Source of the DNA: Halomonas sp. 328
Lineage (GTDB): Bacteria > Pseudomonadota > Gammaproteobacteria > Pseudomonadales > Halomonadaceae
Reading direction: 5' to 3'
Length of the DNA stretch: 64,000 nucleotides
Assembly: GCF_015645095.1 (NCBI RefSeq)
Contig: NZ_JADOTW010000004.1
Location: 62,001 to 126,000, forward strand
How positions within the stretch are numbered: position 1 is the first letter of the stretch; each line of letters starts with the position of its first letter. The translations under genes were made by a program, and so were the position numbers. This document shows, in pieces, positions 16,012 through 24,682 of the stretch. The notes beneath the pieces are model-generated. The model was not told where the DNA came from. It saw only the letters and a program-made list of their open reading frames with translations, and ran no database searches.

Positions 16012-16800
16012 ATGGCAATCGAGCTGCATACCCTGGATGGTGGGGAGGGCGATGGCCTGCCCCTGGTGGTGATTCATGGGCTACTGGGCAGCGCCGACAA
16101 CTGGCGCTCCCACCTGAAGAGCTGGCAGCAGGGGCGCCGGGTGGTGGCGGTGGACCTGCGCAATCACGGCCGCTCGCCCCATGCCGACGGCATGCGCTAC
16201 GGCGAGATGGCCGCCGATGTGCTGGCGACCCTGGATCGGTTGGGCATCGAGCGCTGCCATCTGCTGGGTCACTCCATGGGCGGTAAGGTGGCCATTACCC
16301 TGGCCAGGCGGCATCCCGAGCGGGTTGCCTCCCTGGTGGTGGCCGATATCGCCCCGGTGGCGTATGGGCACGGCCACGACGCCATCTTCGCCGCCCTGCG
16401 GGCGGTAGAGGCTGCGGCGCCGGAGAATCGCCGCGAGGTGGATGCCATCATGGCCGAGCATGTGCCGGAGCGGGCAGTGCGCCTCTTCCTGGCCACCAAC
16501 CTGGTGCGGGGCGAAGGCGCCATGGCCTGGCGGGTCGGGCTCGACGAGATCGAAGCCGATTACGAGGCGATTCGTGGCGAGCCGGAGGGTGAGGCACCTT
16601 TCCAGGGCCCGACCCTGGTGATTCGCGGCAGCCGCTCCAACTATGTCACGGATGCCATGCTGCCGGCCCTGCGCGAGGTGCTCCCCGAGGCGCAACTGGC
16701 GACCCTTGAAGCGGGCCACTGGCTCCACGCCGAGCAGCCGGAGGCCTTCCAGGAGGCGGTGGCCACCTTCGCCGCCCGGGTGGATGGCGCCGGGGACTGA
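16012..16800 (+). CDS. Alpha/beta hydrolase, YbfF-type acyl esterase
   Basis: A 262-residue serine hydrolase. The order of motifs follows the alpha/beta-hydrolase fold: oxyanion region VVIHGLLGSADNW (about 22-34), nucleophile elbow GHSMGGKVA (serine near 89), the acid loop around TLVIRGSRSNYVTD (near 205) and the histidine in LEAGHWLHAEQP (near 236). HGLLGSADNW is typical of YbfF, which hydrolyses short acyl esters and acyl-CoA in vitro. The ATG at 16012 has a strong AAGGAG 7 bp upstream. The true substrate is unknown. It is convergent with the binding-protein gene, 17 bp away. Confidence 0.85.
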   Translation: MAIELHTLDGGEGDGLPLVVIHGLLGSADNWRSHLKSWQQGRRVVAVDLRNHGRSPHADGMRYGEMAADVLATLDRLGIERCHLLGHSMGGKVAITLARRHPERVASLVVADIAPVAYGHGHDAIFAALRAVEAAAPENRREVDAIMAEHVPERAVRLFLATNLVRGEGAMAWRVGLDEIEADYEAIRGEPEGEAPFQGPTLVIRGSRSNYVTDAMLPALREVLPEAQLATLEAGHWLHAEQPEAFQEAVATFAARVDGAGD

Positions 16801-16817
16801 TTTCGCCCGGCCCGCTC

Positions 16818-17906
16818 CTACTGAGCGGGGTCGATGGCCAACTGGTGCGGGGCCCGCGCCGACTCCAGTTGACCCGTCGCTACCAGGAAACGCTCGAAGC
16901 GGGCATAGCGTCCTTCGTTCAGGGCGGCGGGGCTTGGTGCCAGGCGTGCCAGCAGGCTCGGCCAGGCGCGGCGGTTGGCGGTGCTGTCGAGGCTCGGTTC
17001 GCTGGCGACCAGCAAGGCCCAGGCCTCTTCCGGGTGATTGAACGCCCAGAGGGTGGCGCTCTCCAGGGCCGTCACCAGTCGCAGGATATCGTCGCGCAGG
17101 GCAGCGAGGCGCTCTTGATGCGCCATCAGGATCAGGCCATCGAAGGCGGGCAGACCATGCTCCTCGGCAAGAAACTGCTGCGTATTGAGCCCTTCCTCGG
17201 CCAACTGGGCCTCCAGGGTGATCCACAGGGGCGCCACCACGGCTGCCACGTCTCCGGCGAGTAGCGCCTGGCCCAGGCCGAAATGGCGATGTTCCAGCCG
17301 TTCGTCGTGCAGTGCGATGCCGTGATGGGCCAGCATGGTGCGGGCCACCAGGGCGCTGTCCGCCACCGCATAGGCGAGACGCCCCTCGGCGAGCCCGAGC
17401 GGCGAGTCGATGCCGTTGTCCTGACGCATGATCAGGCCGCTGACGGGACTGTCGATCAGGGTGGCGACCCTGACCAGGGGGTGACCCGCGGCGCTCTCCA
17501 GATGCAGCTGGGGCTGGCGCCCCAGGGCCAGGTCAATGCGCTCGGTCATCAGCAGCTTGGTGGGCAGCTCGGGGTCGGCGGGGGGGATTAGCTCCACCCT
17601 CAGGGCCTGGCGTTCGAAGTCGCCGCGCTCCCGGGCAAGGATCCAGGGGGCGTGCTGCAGGCCCAGGTACCACTCCAGCATCACCTTGAGCTCCCGCAAC
17701 GGGGGCGGCGCGATGGGCTCCGGGGCACGATCGGTGCGGCTGGGGGCGGCAGGCTGCGGCTCCAGGGTGTCCTCGGTGAGTTGCCGGGCCGCCTCGATGG
17801 CGGCCTCGTCGATGACCGGCTCGGCCATCGAGGGCGTGTGCCAGGCTAGACAGAGTGCGAGCGCCAGGATGGCGATACGGCGAATCGGTGGCGGAGTCAG
17901 TGACAT
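16818..17906 (-). CDS. NMT1/THI5-like ABC substrate-binding protein
   Basis: A 362-residue exported protein. Residues 1-28 form a signal peptide (hydrophobic core then SMAEP), followed by a Pro-rich linker. The binding domain begins LKVMLEWYLGLQHAPWILARERG near residue 75, the pattern of ThiY/SsuA-like proteins that bind thiamine precursors, sulfonates or nitriles. No ABC ATPase or permease gene adjoins it, so it is an orphan component or has another role. The ATG at 17906 has GGAG upstream. Ligand cannot be assigned. Confidence 0.72.
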   Translation of the reverse strand: MSLTPPPIRRIAILALALCLAWHTPSMAEPVIDEAAIEAARQLTEDTLEPQPAAPSRTDRAPEPIAPPPLRELKVMLEWYLGLQHAPWILARERGDFERQALRVELIPPADPELPTKLLMTERIDLALGRQPQLHLESAAGHPLVRVATLIDSPVSGLIMRQDNGIDSPLGLAEGRLAYAVADSALVARTMLAHHGIALHDERLEHRHFGLGQALLAGDVAAVVAPLWITLEAQLAEEGLNTQQFLAEEHGLPAFDGLILMAHQERLAALRDDILRLVTALESATLWAFNHPEEAWALLVASEPSLDSTANRRAWPSLLARLAPSPAALNEGRYARFERFLVATGQLESARAPHQLAIDPAQ

Positions 17907-18050
17907 GGGGGCTCCAAGCGGGCGGCCATGGGGCCGAAGCAGGCAAGAGTGTATCCTTGAGTATCCCGGGCTGTCGAAGGCCTAGGCTCAAGTCCCCGCA
18001 TGGCGCTGGTATGGCATAATCCTAATATTTCAGCGAGAACGGCGACTCCT

Positions 18051-19760
18051 ATGGACGGCATCAACAGCTTGTTTTTGCTCAGCGGCCTGCTGCTGGCCCT
18101 GAGCATCCTGGCCAGCAGGCTCTCCTCGCTGGTGGGGTTGCCGCTGCTGCTGATCTTCCTCGGCCTGGGCATGCTGGCCGGCGAGGAGGGGGTGCTGGGC
18201 ATCCAGTTCGACGACTACGATCTGGCCTTTCTGATCGGCCACCTGGCGCTGGCCATGATCCTCCTCGATGGCGGCCTGCGGACCCGGCTCAAGACCTTCC
18301 GCGTCGGCTTCAAGCCGGCGCTGTCGCTGGCCACCCTGGGGGTCTTCGTCACCAGCCTGGTGGTGGGATTGATCGCCATGTGGGTCTTCGAGCTCTCCCT
18401 GGTACAGGGGCTGCTGGTGGGGGCCATCGTCGGCTCCACCGACGCCGCGGCGGTCTTCTCCATGCTCAGCGGGCGTGGCGTCAACCTCAATGAACGGGTC
18501 GGTGCCACCCTGGAGATCGAGTCCGGCACCAACGACCCCATGGCGATTTTCCTGACCCTGATGCTGGTCGAGCTCCTGGTGGGGGAGATCGGTGGCGTCG
18601 TGGATACCCTGTGGTTTCTGGTCACGCAGTTCGGCCTGGGGCTGGTGATCGGCATCGGCATCGGCTGGTTGAGTGCGCGGCTGCTGCGCTGGCTCGATCT
18701 AGCGCCGGGGCTCTACTCCCTGCTGGCCCTGGCGTTGGGCTTCCTGGTCTTCGGATTGACCGCCTCCTTGGGAGGCAGTGGCTTCCTGGCCATCTATCTG
18801 ACCGGCCTGATGATCGGTAACCAGCCGGGGCGGCATCTCAACTTTATCCTGCCGGTGCATGACGGCCTGGCCTGGCTCAGTCAGATCGGCCTCTTCCTGG
18901 TGCTGGGCCTGCTGGTGACCCCCAGCGAGATGCTGCACTACGCCTTGCCGGCGCTGTTGGTGGCCCTGGCCCTGATCTTCGTGGCCCGTCCCCTGGCGGT
19001 GCTGGTGGCCATCAAGCCCTTCTTCAAGTTTCGCTGGCGGGAGGTGGGCTTTATCTCCTGGGTCGGGTTGCGCGGCGCCGTGCCCATCGTGCTGGCGATC
19101 TTCCCGGTGATCGGCGGGGTGGAGAACGCTTCCCTCTACTTCAATGTGGCCTTCGCGGTGGTGCTGATGTCGCTGCTGATCCAGGGCGGCAGCCTTTCCT
19201 ACATGGCGCGCTGGATGAAGGTGGAGGTGCCGCTCGGGGTGACCCCGAACCGCCGTGGTCCCCTGGGGATCTTGCCGGAGAACGACTACGAGATGTTCGT
19301 CTATCGGGTCGAGAACCAGGACCTGGATGACGTCCCCGTCCGCCTGCTGCGCTTCCCCTCCGGGGCGGTGATCTCGGCGCTCTTCCGCGAGCATGCGATG
19401 CTGCATCCCAAGGGCAGCACCCGGCTCAAGATCGGCGATGTGCTCTGCGTGATCGGCCGCAGCGAGGACCTGCCGGCCCTCAATCGGCTCTTCAACGGCG
19501 AGGCCAGGCTCAGGCGTCAGCAGGCCTTCTTCGGTACCTTCACCCTGGATGGCGATGCCCTGATGCAGGACGTGGCAGCGGCCTATGGCCTGACGCTGAG
19601 TCCGGGGGAGGAGGGCATGACCCTGGGCGAGTTCGTCTCCCTGCGGGTGGGCGGGCACCCGGTGGTGGGGGACGACGTGGGCTGGCACGGCATCCACTGG
19701 GTGGTCAGCGAGATGGAAGGCAACAAGATCACCAAGGTGGGGTTGCGCTTGTATCAGTAA
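18051..19760 (+). CDS. nhaP2: K+(Na+)/H+ antiporter NhaP2/CvrA, CPA1 family
   Basis: A 569-residue antiporter with a 12-13-segment CPA1 membrane domain (about 1-390) and a cytosolic C-terminal regulatory part. The transport motif VGSTDAAAVFSMLSGRG with ESGTNDPMAIFLTLM (near 140-180) contains the ND pair typical of electroneutral CPA1 proteins. The tail has a TrkA_C/RCK_C-like domain (about 405-480) and a CorC_HlyC-like segment to the end, as in E. coli CvrA (578 residues). The start at 18051 is preferred to one 51 bp upstream because it begins at the first helix. CATAAT near 18014 may be a -10 element. It would help volume and pH control in saline habitats. Confidence 0.9.
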   Translation: MDGINSLFLLSGLLLALSILASRLSSLVGLPLLLIFLGLGMLAGEEGVLGIQFDDYDLAFLIGHLALAMILLDGGLRTRLKTFRVGFKPALSLATLGVFVTSLVVGLIAMWVFELSLVQGLLVGAIVGSTDAAAVFSMLSGRGVNLNERVGATLEIESGTNDPMAIFLTLMLVELLVGEIGGVVDTLWFLVTQFGLGLVIGIGIGWLSARLLRWLDLAPGLYSLLALALGFLVFGLTASLGGSGFLAIYLTGLMIGNQPGRHLNFILPVHDGLAWLSQIGLFLVLGLLVTPSEMLHYALPALLVALALIFVARPLAVLVAIKPFFKFRWREVGFISWVGLRGAVPIVLAIFPVIGGVENASLYFNVAFAVVLMSLLIQGGSLSYMARWMKVEVPLGVTPNRRGPLGILPENDYEMFVYRVENQDLDDVPVRLLRFPSGAVISALFREHAMLHPKGSTRLKIGDVLCVIGRSEDLPALNRLFNGEARLRRQQAFFGTFTLDGDALMQDVAAAYGLTLSPGEEGMTLGEFVSLRVGGHPVVGDDVGWHGIHWVVSEMEGNKITKVGLRLYQ

Positions 19761-19843
19761 GCGGGACGGCGGGCGACCCTTGTCCGGATCGATGTCGGGG
19801 CGAGGGCGGCTCTGAAGGTGTGGATGGGGATGTTGGGGAAACG

Positions 19844-19865
19844 AAAAAGGCGCCCGTAGGCGCCT
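19844..19865 (-). terminator. Terminator of tRNA-Ser
   Basis: A 7-bp stem (19848-19854 with 19859-19865), CGTA loop, followed on the minus strand by five T residues, 17 bp past the tRNA 3' end. Confidence 0.8.
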
Positions 19866-19881
19866 GATTCTAGAATAGGAG

Positions 19882-19971
19882 TGGCGGAGGGACAGGGATT
19901 CGAACCCTGGGTAGGCTCTCACCTACGCCGGTTTTCAAGACCGGTGCATTCAACCGCTCTGCCATCCCTCC
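19882..19971 (-). tRNA. serT: tRNA-Ser(UGA)
   Basis: Class II tRNA of 90 nt with an encoded CCA. The acceptor stem GGAGGGA pairs with TCCCTCC, the discriminator is G (serine identity), the anticodon loop CUUGAAA carries UGA, the long variable arm GTAGG...CCTAC is present and the T arm is CAGGGTTCGAATCCCTG. It has its own promoter and terminator and is monocistronic. Confidence 0.97.
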
Positions 19972-19986
19972 GGCTCACGGCGGTGT

Positions 19987-20014
19987 ATATTACCAGCCCG
20001 TTTTCTCGCGTCAA
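19987..20014 (-). promoter_or_regulatory. Sigma-70 promoter of tRNA-Ser
   Basis: On the minus strand TTGACG (20014-20009), a 16-bp spacer and TAATAT (19992-19987), with a GC-rich discriminator before the tRNA. It is near consensus and looks like a stringently controlled stable-RNA promoter. Confidence 0.75.
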
Positions 20015-20084
20015 GAAGCTTTTGCGATCAAGTCGTTACCCACCGTCCCGGGGGCATGCCGGAGACGGCATCCAGGAGGGGAGG

Positions 20085-20498
20085 ATGAGTGATGAGTCAG
20101 AGGTGCGGGTGGGCGTGTCGGCCCTGGTGATTCGTGACGGTCGCTGCCTGTTGGTGCAGCGAGGTCGCGAGCCCAATGCGGGGCGCTGGGCCCTGCCCGG
20201 TGGCAGGCTACACTTGGGAGAAGGCCTGGCCGAGGGTGCCCTGCGGGAGCTTCGCGAAGAGACGGGCGTGGAAGCCGAGGCCCTGGGGGTGGCGGATATC
20301 AGCGAAATTCGGGAGCCAGGGCACCACTATGTGCTGATCACCCAGGCCTGTCGTTGGCAACGGGGGGAGGGGGTGGCCGCTGATGATGCCCGGGCGCTGG
20401 CCTGGGTCTCGCCAGCCGACCTCGAGGCCCTCGGTGAGGCGGTGGTGCCGGGCGTTCGGGGGCTGGTGGAACGCTCGCTGAACACCCCGGTCGAATAG
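20085..20498 (+). CDS. Nudix hydrolase (ADP-ribose pyrophosphatase-like)
   Basis: A 137-residue single-domain Nudix enzyme that should hydrolyse a nucleoside diphosphate linked to another moiety, in the cytosol. The Nudix box GGRLHLGEGLAEGALRELRE followed by ETG (about 39-61) is complete, with the metal-binding REXXEE residues. RGREPNAGRWALPGG in front is common in small housekeeping Nudix proteins acting on ADP-ribose or NTPs. ATG at 20085 follows an AGGAGGGGAGG purine-rich site. It is a lone gene between tRNA-Ser and the yccA gene. The substrate is not determinable. Confidence 0.88.
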   Translation: MSDESEVRVGVSALVIRDGRCLLVQRGREPNAGRWALPGGRLHLGEGLAEGALRELREETGVEAEALGVADISEIREPGHHYVLITQACRWQRGEGVAADDARALAWVSPADLEALGEAVVPGVRGLVERSLNTPVE

Positions 20499-20622
20499 TG
20501 GATCGAGGCGGTTGCCAAGAGTGTCGTTGAAACAAGCCCTTAGCCCAAGGTATTGCGTCGCGGCCGGGGAGACGGCATTCTTGGGCCACAGGCAAGATCA
20601 ACAACCTAGGGAGCAATGATCG

Positions 20623-21291
20623 ATGGCCTATCAAGATTCACGGGTCGCTCAGACGCAGACTCATGCGGTCGGCACCAACAAGGTCCTGCGCAATACCTAT
20701 GGCCTGCTGGCCATGACGCTGCTGTTCTCCGCCGTCACCGCCGGGGCCGCCATGGCCATGGGCGTGGAGCGGATGAATATCTTCGTCTTCTTTATCGGGG
20801 CCTATGGCCTGATGTTCCTGGTCCACAAGACCGCCAATTCGGCCATGGGGCTGTTGGCCACCTTCGCCTTCACCGGCTTCATGGGCTTCACCCTGGGGCC
20901 GATCCTCAACGCCTACCTGGCGCTGCCCAATGGCGCGGCCCTGGTGATGAATGCCCTGGCCATGACCGGCCTGACCTTCGTGGGACTCTCCGCGGTGGCG
21001 CTGGTCTCCAAGAAGGATTTCAGCTTCCTCGGCAACTTCCTGATGGCGGGTGCCATCGTGCTGATCCTGGCCATGGTGGCCGGACTGGTCTTCCAGGTGC
21101 CGTCGCTGATGCTGATGGTCTCCGCCGGCTTCGTGCTCTTCGCCTCGGCGGCGATCCTCTACCAGACCAGCGAGATCGTGCACCGCGCCGGCGAGACCAA
21201 TTACATCCTCGCCACCATCACCCTCTACGTCTCCATCTACAACCTCTTCGTCAGCCTGCTCTCCCTGCTGGGGATCATGAGCAACGACTGA
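20623..21291 (+). CDS. yccA: Bax inhibitor-1 / YccA family membrane protein
   Basis: A 222-residue, seven-segment inner-membrane protein of the BI-1/LFG family. E. coli YccA is a substrate and modulator of FtsH. Family markers are NTYGLLAMTLLFSA near residue 23, GFTLGPILNAYL near 87 and the C-terminal ALYQTSEIVH-like stretch (ILYQTSEIVHRAGE near 182) and DFxxLxxYxxIYNLF equivalent (TLYVSIYNLFVSLL). It precedes the tus genes, as E. coli yccA is next to tusE. The ATG at 20623 has GGGAG upstream. A strong hairpin separates it from tusD. Confidence 0.9.
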   Translation: MAYQDSRVAQTQTHAVGTNKVLRNTYGLLAMTLLFSAVTAGAAMAMGVERMNIFVFFIGAYGLMFLVHKTANSAMGLLATFAFTGFMGFTLGPILNAYLALPNGAALVMNALAMTGLTFVGLSAVALVSKKDFSFLGNFLMAGAIVLILAMVAGLVFQVPSLMLMVSAGFVLFASAAILYQTSEIVHRAGETNYILATITLYVSIYNLFVSLLSLLGIMSND

Positions 21292-21312
21292 TCGAACGGG
21301 GAGCGAGCCTGA

Positions 21313-21346
21313 CCTTGGCCCCGCCATCGGCGGGGCCAAGGCGTTT
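21313..21346 (+). terminator. Terminator after the yccA-like gene
   Basis: A perfect 13-bp stem (21313-21325 with 21329-21341), ATC loop, followed by CGTTTC. It partly insulates yccA from the tus operon. Confidence 0.65.
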
Positions 21347-21363
21347 CTAGACGAGGTATAGGT

Positions 21364-21756
21364 ATGCGTTATGCTTTGCTGGTGCAGGGGGGGCCCTACA
21401 GCCATCAGGCCGCCCATTCCGCCCTGCGCTTCGCCGAGGCGTTGGTCCGCCGTGGGCATCTCCTGGAGACCGTCTTCTTCTATCATGATGGGGTCTACAA
21501 TGCGGCCCGGCTGCTGGCCCCGCCCCAGGACGAACCCCACCTGGGCGATGCCTGGCGCCGGCTGCACGCCGAGCATGGCACCCGGCTTCAGGTGTGTATC
21601 GCCGCCGGCCTGCGCCGCGGCCTCCTGGACGAGCGGGAGGCGGCGCGACATGGCAAGGCGGGAGCCAGCCTCGAGGCGCCCTTCGAGCTGACCGGGCTCG
21701 GCCAACTGGTCGATGCGGGCCTGAGTCACGACCGCCTGATCACCTTCGCTCCCTGA
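21364..21756 (+). CDS. tusD: tRNA 2-thiolation sulfurtransferase subunit TusD
   Basis: The catalytic subunit of the TusBCD hexamer, which relays persulfide sulfur from TusA to TusE for 2-thiouridine at tRNA wobble U34. The 130-residue DsrE-like fold starts MRYALLVQGGPYSHQAAHSALRFA. The active cysteine sits in LQVCIAAGLRRG (near residue 77), as in TusD. Upstream GAGGT gives a fair ribosome site. First of four tus genes, with 9 bp to tusC. No tusA is present in the window. Confidence 0.92.
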   Translation: MRYALLVQGGPYSHQAAHSALRFAEALVRRGHLLETVFFYHDGVYNAARLLAPPQDEPHLGDAWRRLHAEHGTRLQVCIAAGLRRGLLDEREAARHGKAGASLEAPFELTGLGQLVDAGLSHDRLITFAP

Positions 21757-21765
21757 GGAGGCCGC

Positions 21766-22146
21766 ATGAGTCACGAATCGACGCTTCCCGAGGGGGATCT
21801 GCTGGTGGTGTTGCGCCACGGGCCCCATGGTAGCCTGTGGTTACGCGAGGGGCTGGAAGCGGCCCTGGTGGCGGCGGCGCTGGGCCAGCGGGTCTCGCTG
21901 CTCTTTATGGGGCCCGGAGTCGCGGCCCTGGCGGCGAACCAGCAGCGTGGACCGCTGGAGCAGAAGGGCACCCTGCCGATGCTGGAGATGCTGCCGCTCT
22001 ATGAGGTGGAGTCCCTGCTGGCGGTGGATGAGGACCTGGATGCTCTGGGGCTCGCCCCCGAGCGACTGGCGGTGCCGGCCGAGCGAATCGCACCGACGGC
22101 GGTGGCGGCGCTGATGGCGCGCCATCCCCTGGTACTGAATTTCTGA
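21766..22146 (+). CDS. tusC: TusC (DsrF-like) subunit
   Basis: Structural partner of TusB and TusD. The 126-residue protein has the DsrF core LLVVLRHGPHGSLWLREGLEAAL near the N-terminus, followed by VSLLFMGPGVAAL, and no cysteine, as in TusC. The order D-C-B matches E. coli tusDCB. ATG at 21766 follows GAGG by 7 bp. Assigned from order and fold as much as from motif. Confidence 0.88.
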   Translation: MSHESTLPEGDLLVVLRHGPHGSLWLREGLEAALVAAALGQRVSLLFMGPGVAALAANQQRGPLEQKGTLPMLEMLPLYEVESLLAVDEDLDALGLAPERLAVPAERIAPTAVAALMARHPLVLNF

Positions 22147-22164
22147 GCCGGTGAGGGACTCTCG

Positions 22165-22455
22165 ATGATACTGCATATTCTCAACCGCTCACCCCTGGAT
22201 AGCCGGGTCTACCGCCAGGCGATGATGGCCATGGGCCCCGATGACCGATTGCTGCTGATCGAGGAGGGGGTTCAGGGGGCCTTGCCGCAATTGGTGCGCC
22301 ATTTCGAGGAGATCGCCGGGCGGCTTTTCGTGCTGCGCGAGGACCTCGCCGCCCGGGGGCTGGAAGGCCAGTGCGACGACAGCGTGCTGGTGGTGGATGT
22401 GGAGGGTTTCGTGACCCTGACCGAGGAGGCCGACAAGTCGGTGAGCTGGTTCTGA
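22165..22455 (+). CDS. tusB: TusB (DsrH-like) subunit
   Basis: A small 96-residue DsrH-family protein beginning MILHILNRSPLDSR and ending DKSVSWF. The ending -VSWF/-WF is common in TusB. It completes the TusBCD complex. Its TGA overlaps the tusE ATG (TGATG), so the two are translationally coupled. Confidence 0.88.
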   Translation: MILHILNRSPLDSRVYRQAMMAMGPDDRLLLIEEGVQGALPQLVRHFEEIAGRLFVLREDLAARGLEGQCDDSVLVVDVEGFVTLTEEADKSVSWF

Positions 22456-22808
22456 TGGCAACGACGGAAATCACTCGCTACCTCGAGGTGGGCGGCAACA
22501 GGGTCGGTCTCGACCCGGAAGGCTACCTGGTGGAGCTGACGGACTGGTCGCCGGCGGTGGCCGAGGCCCTGGCCGCCGAGGAGGGGCGCGAATTGACCAA
22601 GGCCCACTGGGAGGTGATCGAGGTGCTGCGCGACTTCCATGCACGCTTCGAGACCTCGCCGGCCATGCGTCCCCTGGTCAAGGCAGTGGCCCAGGCCCTG
22701 GGCGGTGACAAGGGCAACTCCCTTTATCTGATGCGCCTCTTCCCGGAGAGCCCGCCCAAGGTGGCGGCGCGTCTGGCCGGGCTGCCCAAGCCCGCCAACT
22801 GCCTCTAA
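22455..22808 (+). CDS. tusE: TusE/DsrC sulfur relay protein
   Basis: Accepts persulfide from TusD and hands it to MnmA. The 117-residue protein begins MATTEITRYLEVGGNRV and contains WSPAVAEALAAEEG and LTKAHWEVIEVLRDF typical of DsrC. The C-terminal GLPKPANCL carries the conserved penultimate cysteine. The second cysteine of dissimilatory DsrC is replaced (PPKVAARLAG), so this is the tRNA-thiolation type. In E. coli tusE is unlinked to tusDCB; here all four are together. Confidence 0.93.
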   Translation: MATTEITRYLEVGGNRVGLDPEGYLVELTDWSPAVAEALAAEEGRELTKAHWEVIEVLRDFHARFETSPAMRPLVKAVAQALGGDKGNSLYLMRLFPESPPKVAARLAGLPKPANCL

Positions 22809-22814
22809 GCGACC

Positions 22815-23378
22815 ATGAACTTCCTCGGCCATGCCTGGCTGGGTCATCGTGGCAGCGATGACTTCCTCTTCGGCAACCTGATCGCCGATGGGGTCAAGGG
22901 GCGTGACCTCACGGCCTGGCCGCAGGCCGTGGGGGCGGGGATTCGCCACCATCGCCGGGTGGATGCGCGTATCGATGGCGACCCGGAGCTGCTGGCGCTA
23001 CGGCGCCGGAGCCCGGAGGGGCTGCGGCGTTATAGCGGCATCGCCCTCGACCTGATGTGGGATCACTTCCTGGCCCGGGACGGTCAGGGCGAGGCCGCCC
23101 ACCGGGCCCTGGTGGCGCGCTGCTATGGGCTGCTCGAGGCGCGGCCGGCGCCGGCGCGGCTGGCGACGATGATGCCGCTGCTGGTCGACCAGGACTGGCT
23201 CAATGGTTATGCCGATTTCGCCTTTACCCAGCGCGCCCTGGCCGGCCTGGGCCGGCGCCTGCCGCCGGGCAACCGGCTGGCCGAGCTGGCGCCCTGGCTC
23301 GAGGCGGAGTACCCCCACCTGGAGGCGGCCTTCTATCGCCTCTGGCCGCGCCTTGAGCGGGAGCTGGGCCGCCCCTGA
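22815..23378 (+). CDS. acpH: ACP phosphodiesterase AcpH-like (DUF479)
   Basis: Predicted to remove the 4'-phosphopantetheine arm from acyl carrier protein. The 187-residue protein begins MNFLGHAWLGHRGSDDFLFGNLIADGVKG, with HHRRVDARID near residue 40 and SGIALDLMWDHFLARD near 78, which are the conserved acidic/histidine clusters of this HD-like family. It follows tusE by 6 bp, so probably the same transcript, though no functional link is obvious. Convergent with moeA. Confidence 0.87.
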   Translation: MNFLGHAWLGHRGSDDFLFGNLIADGVKGRDLTAWPQAVGAGIRHHRRVDARIDGDPELLALRRRSPEGLRRYSGIALDLMWDHFLARDGQGEAAHRALVARCYGLLEARPAPARLATMMPLLVDQDWLNGYADFAFTQRALAGLGRRLPPGNRLAELAPWLEAEYPHLEAAFYRLWPRLERELGRP

Positions 23379-23388
23379 GGATCTCTCC

Positions 23389-24600
23389 CTAACTATCTTC
23401 CAGCAGCCATAGGCACTCGAGGCGATCCCCCGGCGTGACCTCGCTATGGGCCGGCACCACGGCCAGGGCATTGGCCGTCACGCAGGAGGAGAGCACCCCG
23501 GAGTTCTGGTCGGCGAAGGCCTCGGCCACCGGCCCCTCGGGGGTGAAGCGCAGGGCCACGCGCAGATAATGGCGGCGGGCCTGGGTGCGGGTGGCGAAAT
23601 CGGCCCGTGCCCAGACGCTGGTGAGGCGTTCGAGGGCGGGGCAGGCCAGCAGGGCGCCGAGCAGCGGGCGCAGGAAGAGCCAGGCGCCTACATAGCCGGA
23701 GACCGGGTTGCCGGGCAGGCCCACGAAGCGGGCCTCGCCGCCATTAGGCCGCGGCAGGCGCCCCAGGGCCAGCGGCTTGCCGGGACGCAGTGCCAATCGC
23801 CATAGATCGAGTCGCCCCAGGGATTCCACCGCCGGCTTGACGTGATCCTCCTCGCCGACGCTGACGCCGCCGGTGGTAATCACCAGGTCCGCCTCGCCGG
23901 CCGCCTCCTGCAGCAGCCGTCGAGTGGCTGCGAAGTCGTCCGGGGCCTTGGCCAGGCAGACCAGTTGGCCACCGAAGCCCTCGATCAGGCGCGCCAGCAT
24001 GGGGCGATTGGAATTGTAGAGCTGTCCCGGGGCCAGGGGGTGGCCGGGTTCGACCACCTCGTCGCCGGTATTGATCAGGGCGACCCGTGGCCGACGGCGC
24101 ACCTTCACGTCGGTGATGCCCTGGCCGGCCAGGTGACCCAGGGCCGCCGCCTCCAGGCGCAACCCGGCGGGGAGCAGCTCGCTGCCGGCAGTGACATCGC
24201 GACCCCGACGGCGGATATTGTCGCCGGCGGTGAGTTCGGCCGGGAAGCGGATGCCGGACTCGGTCACTTCGACTCGCTCCTGCATCACCACGCAGTCGGC
24301 GCCTCCGGGTACTTCGCCGCCGGTAAAGATCCGCGCGCAGCTCCCCGGCGCCAGGGGCTCGGCCGGCTGGCCCGCGGCGATGCGCTGGCTGATCGGCAGG
24401 CATCGACCGGCATCCGCCAGGCGCAGGGCATAGCCATCCATGGCGCTGTTGTCGAAACCGGGGACGTCCTGGCGCGCCGGCACCGGCTCGGCCAGCACCC
24501 GCCCCGTGGCTGAGTCGGCGGGGATCGTCTCGCTTTCCAGCGGCACGACGCCCTCCAGCAGCGCCGTCAGCGCCGCTTCGATCGGCGCCAGCTCAGCCAT
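23389..24600 (-). CDS. moeA: Molybdopterin molybdenumtransferase MoeA
   Basis: Inserts molybdate into adenylylated molybdopterin, the last step of Mo-cofactor synthesis. The 403 residues contain the MoeA N-terminal motif DVPGFDNSAMDGYAL (about 43-57), the MoCF motif TTGGVSVGEEDHVK near residue 245 with the conserved aspartate/glutamate, and GLPGNPVSGYV near 300. The start at 24600 follows GAGG and overlaps a duplicate of the moaB stop (ATGGCTGA). Supply of Mo cofactor fits the formate dehydrogenase encoded at 27-30 kb. Confidence 0.94.
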   Translation of the reverse strand: MAELAPIEAALTALLEGVVPLESETIPADSATGRVLAEPVPARQDVPGFDNSAMDGYALRLADAGRCLPISQRIAAGQPAEPLAPGSCARIFTGGEVPGGADCVVMQERVEVTESGIRFPAELTAGDNIRRRGRDVTAGSELLPAGLRLEAAALGHLAGQGITDVKVRRRPRVALINTGDEVVEPGHPLAPGQLYNSNRPMLARLIEGFGGQLVCLAKAPDDFAATRRLLQEAAGEADLVITTGGVSVGEEDHVKPAVESLGRLDLWRLALRPGKPLALGRLPRPNGGEARFVGLPGNPVSGYVGAWLFLRPLLGALLACPALERLTSVWARADFATRTQARRHYLRVALRFTPEGPVAEAFADQNSGVLSSCVTANALAVVPAHSEVTPGDRLECLWLLEDS

Positions 24601-24682
24601 GGGTGCCTCGCTCGGGGATCACGAGGTTGGCCTGCGATAGAGAGTGGCAGGGCTTGTGTCGGCCGGGGATAAACTCAGCCAT
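24593..24682 (-). pseudogene. Diverged second copy of the moaB 3' end fused to a moeA-like start
   Basis: Between moaB and moeA lies a 29-codon open frame. It starts ATG GCT GAG, identical to the first codons of moeA and preceded by the same GAGCGAGGCACCC leader, then runs through FIPG into RHKPC...[12 protein letters not shown] and TGA. Those last residues match the moaB C-terminus ([18 protein letters not shown]) apart from a three-residue insertion. The final 21 bp are identical to the moaB end but the preceding codons differ mostly at third positions (GCC AAC CTC versus GCT AAT TTG). The copy has host-like GC-rich codons while the gene's own tail is AT-rich. Best read as a deletion scar between two moaB-moeA copies. 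Confidence 0.8.
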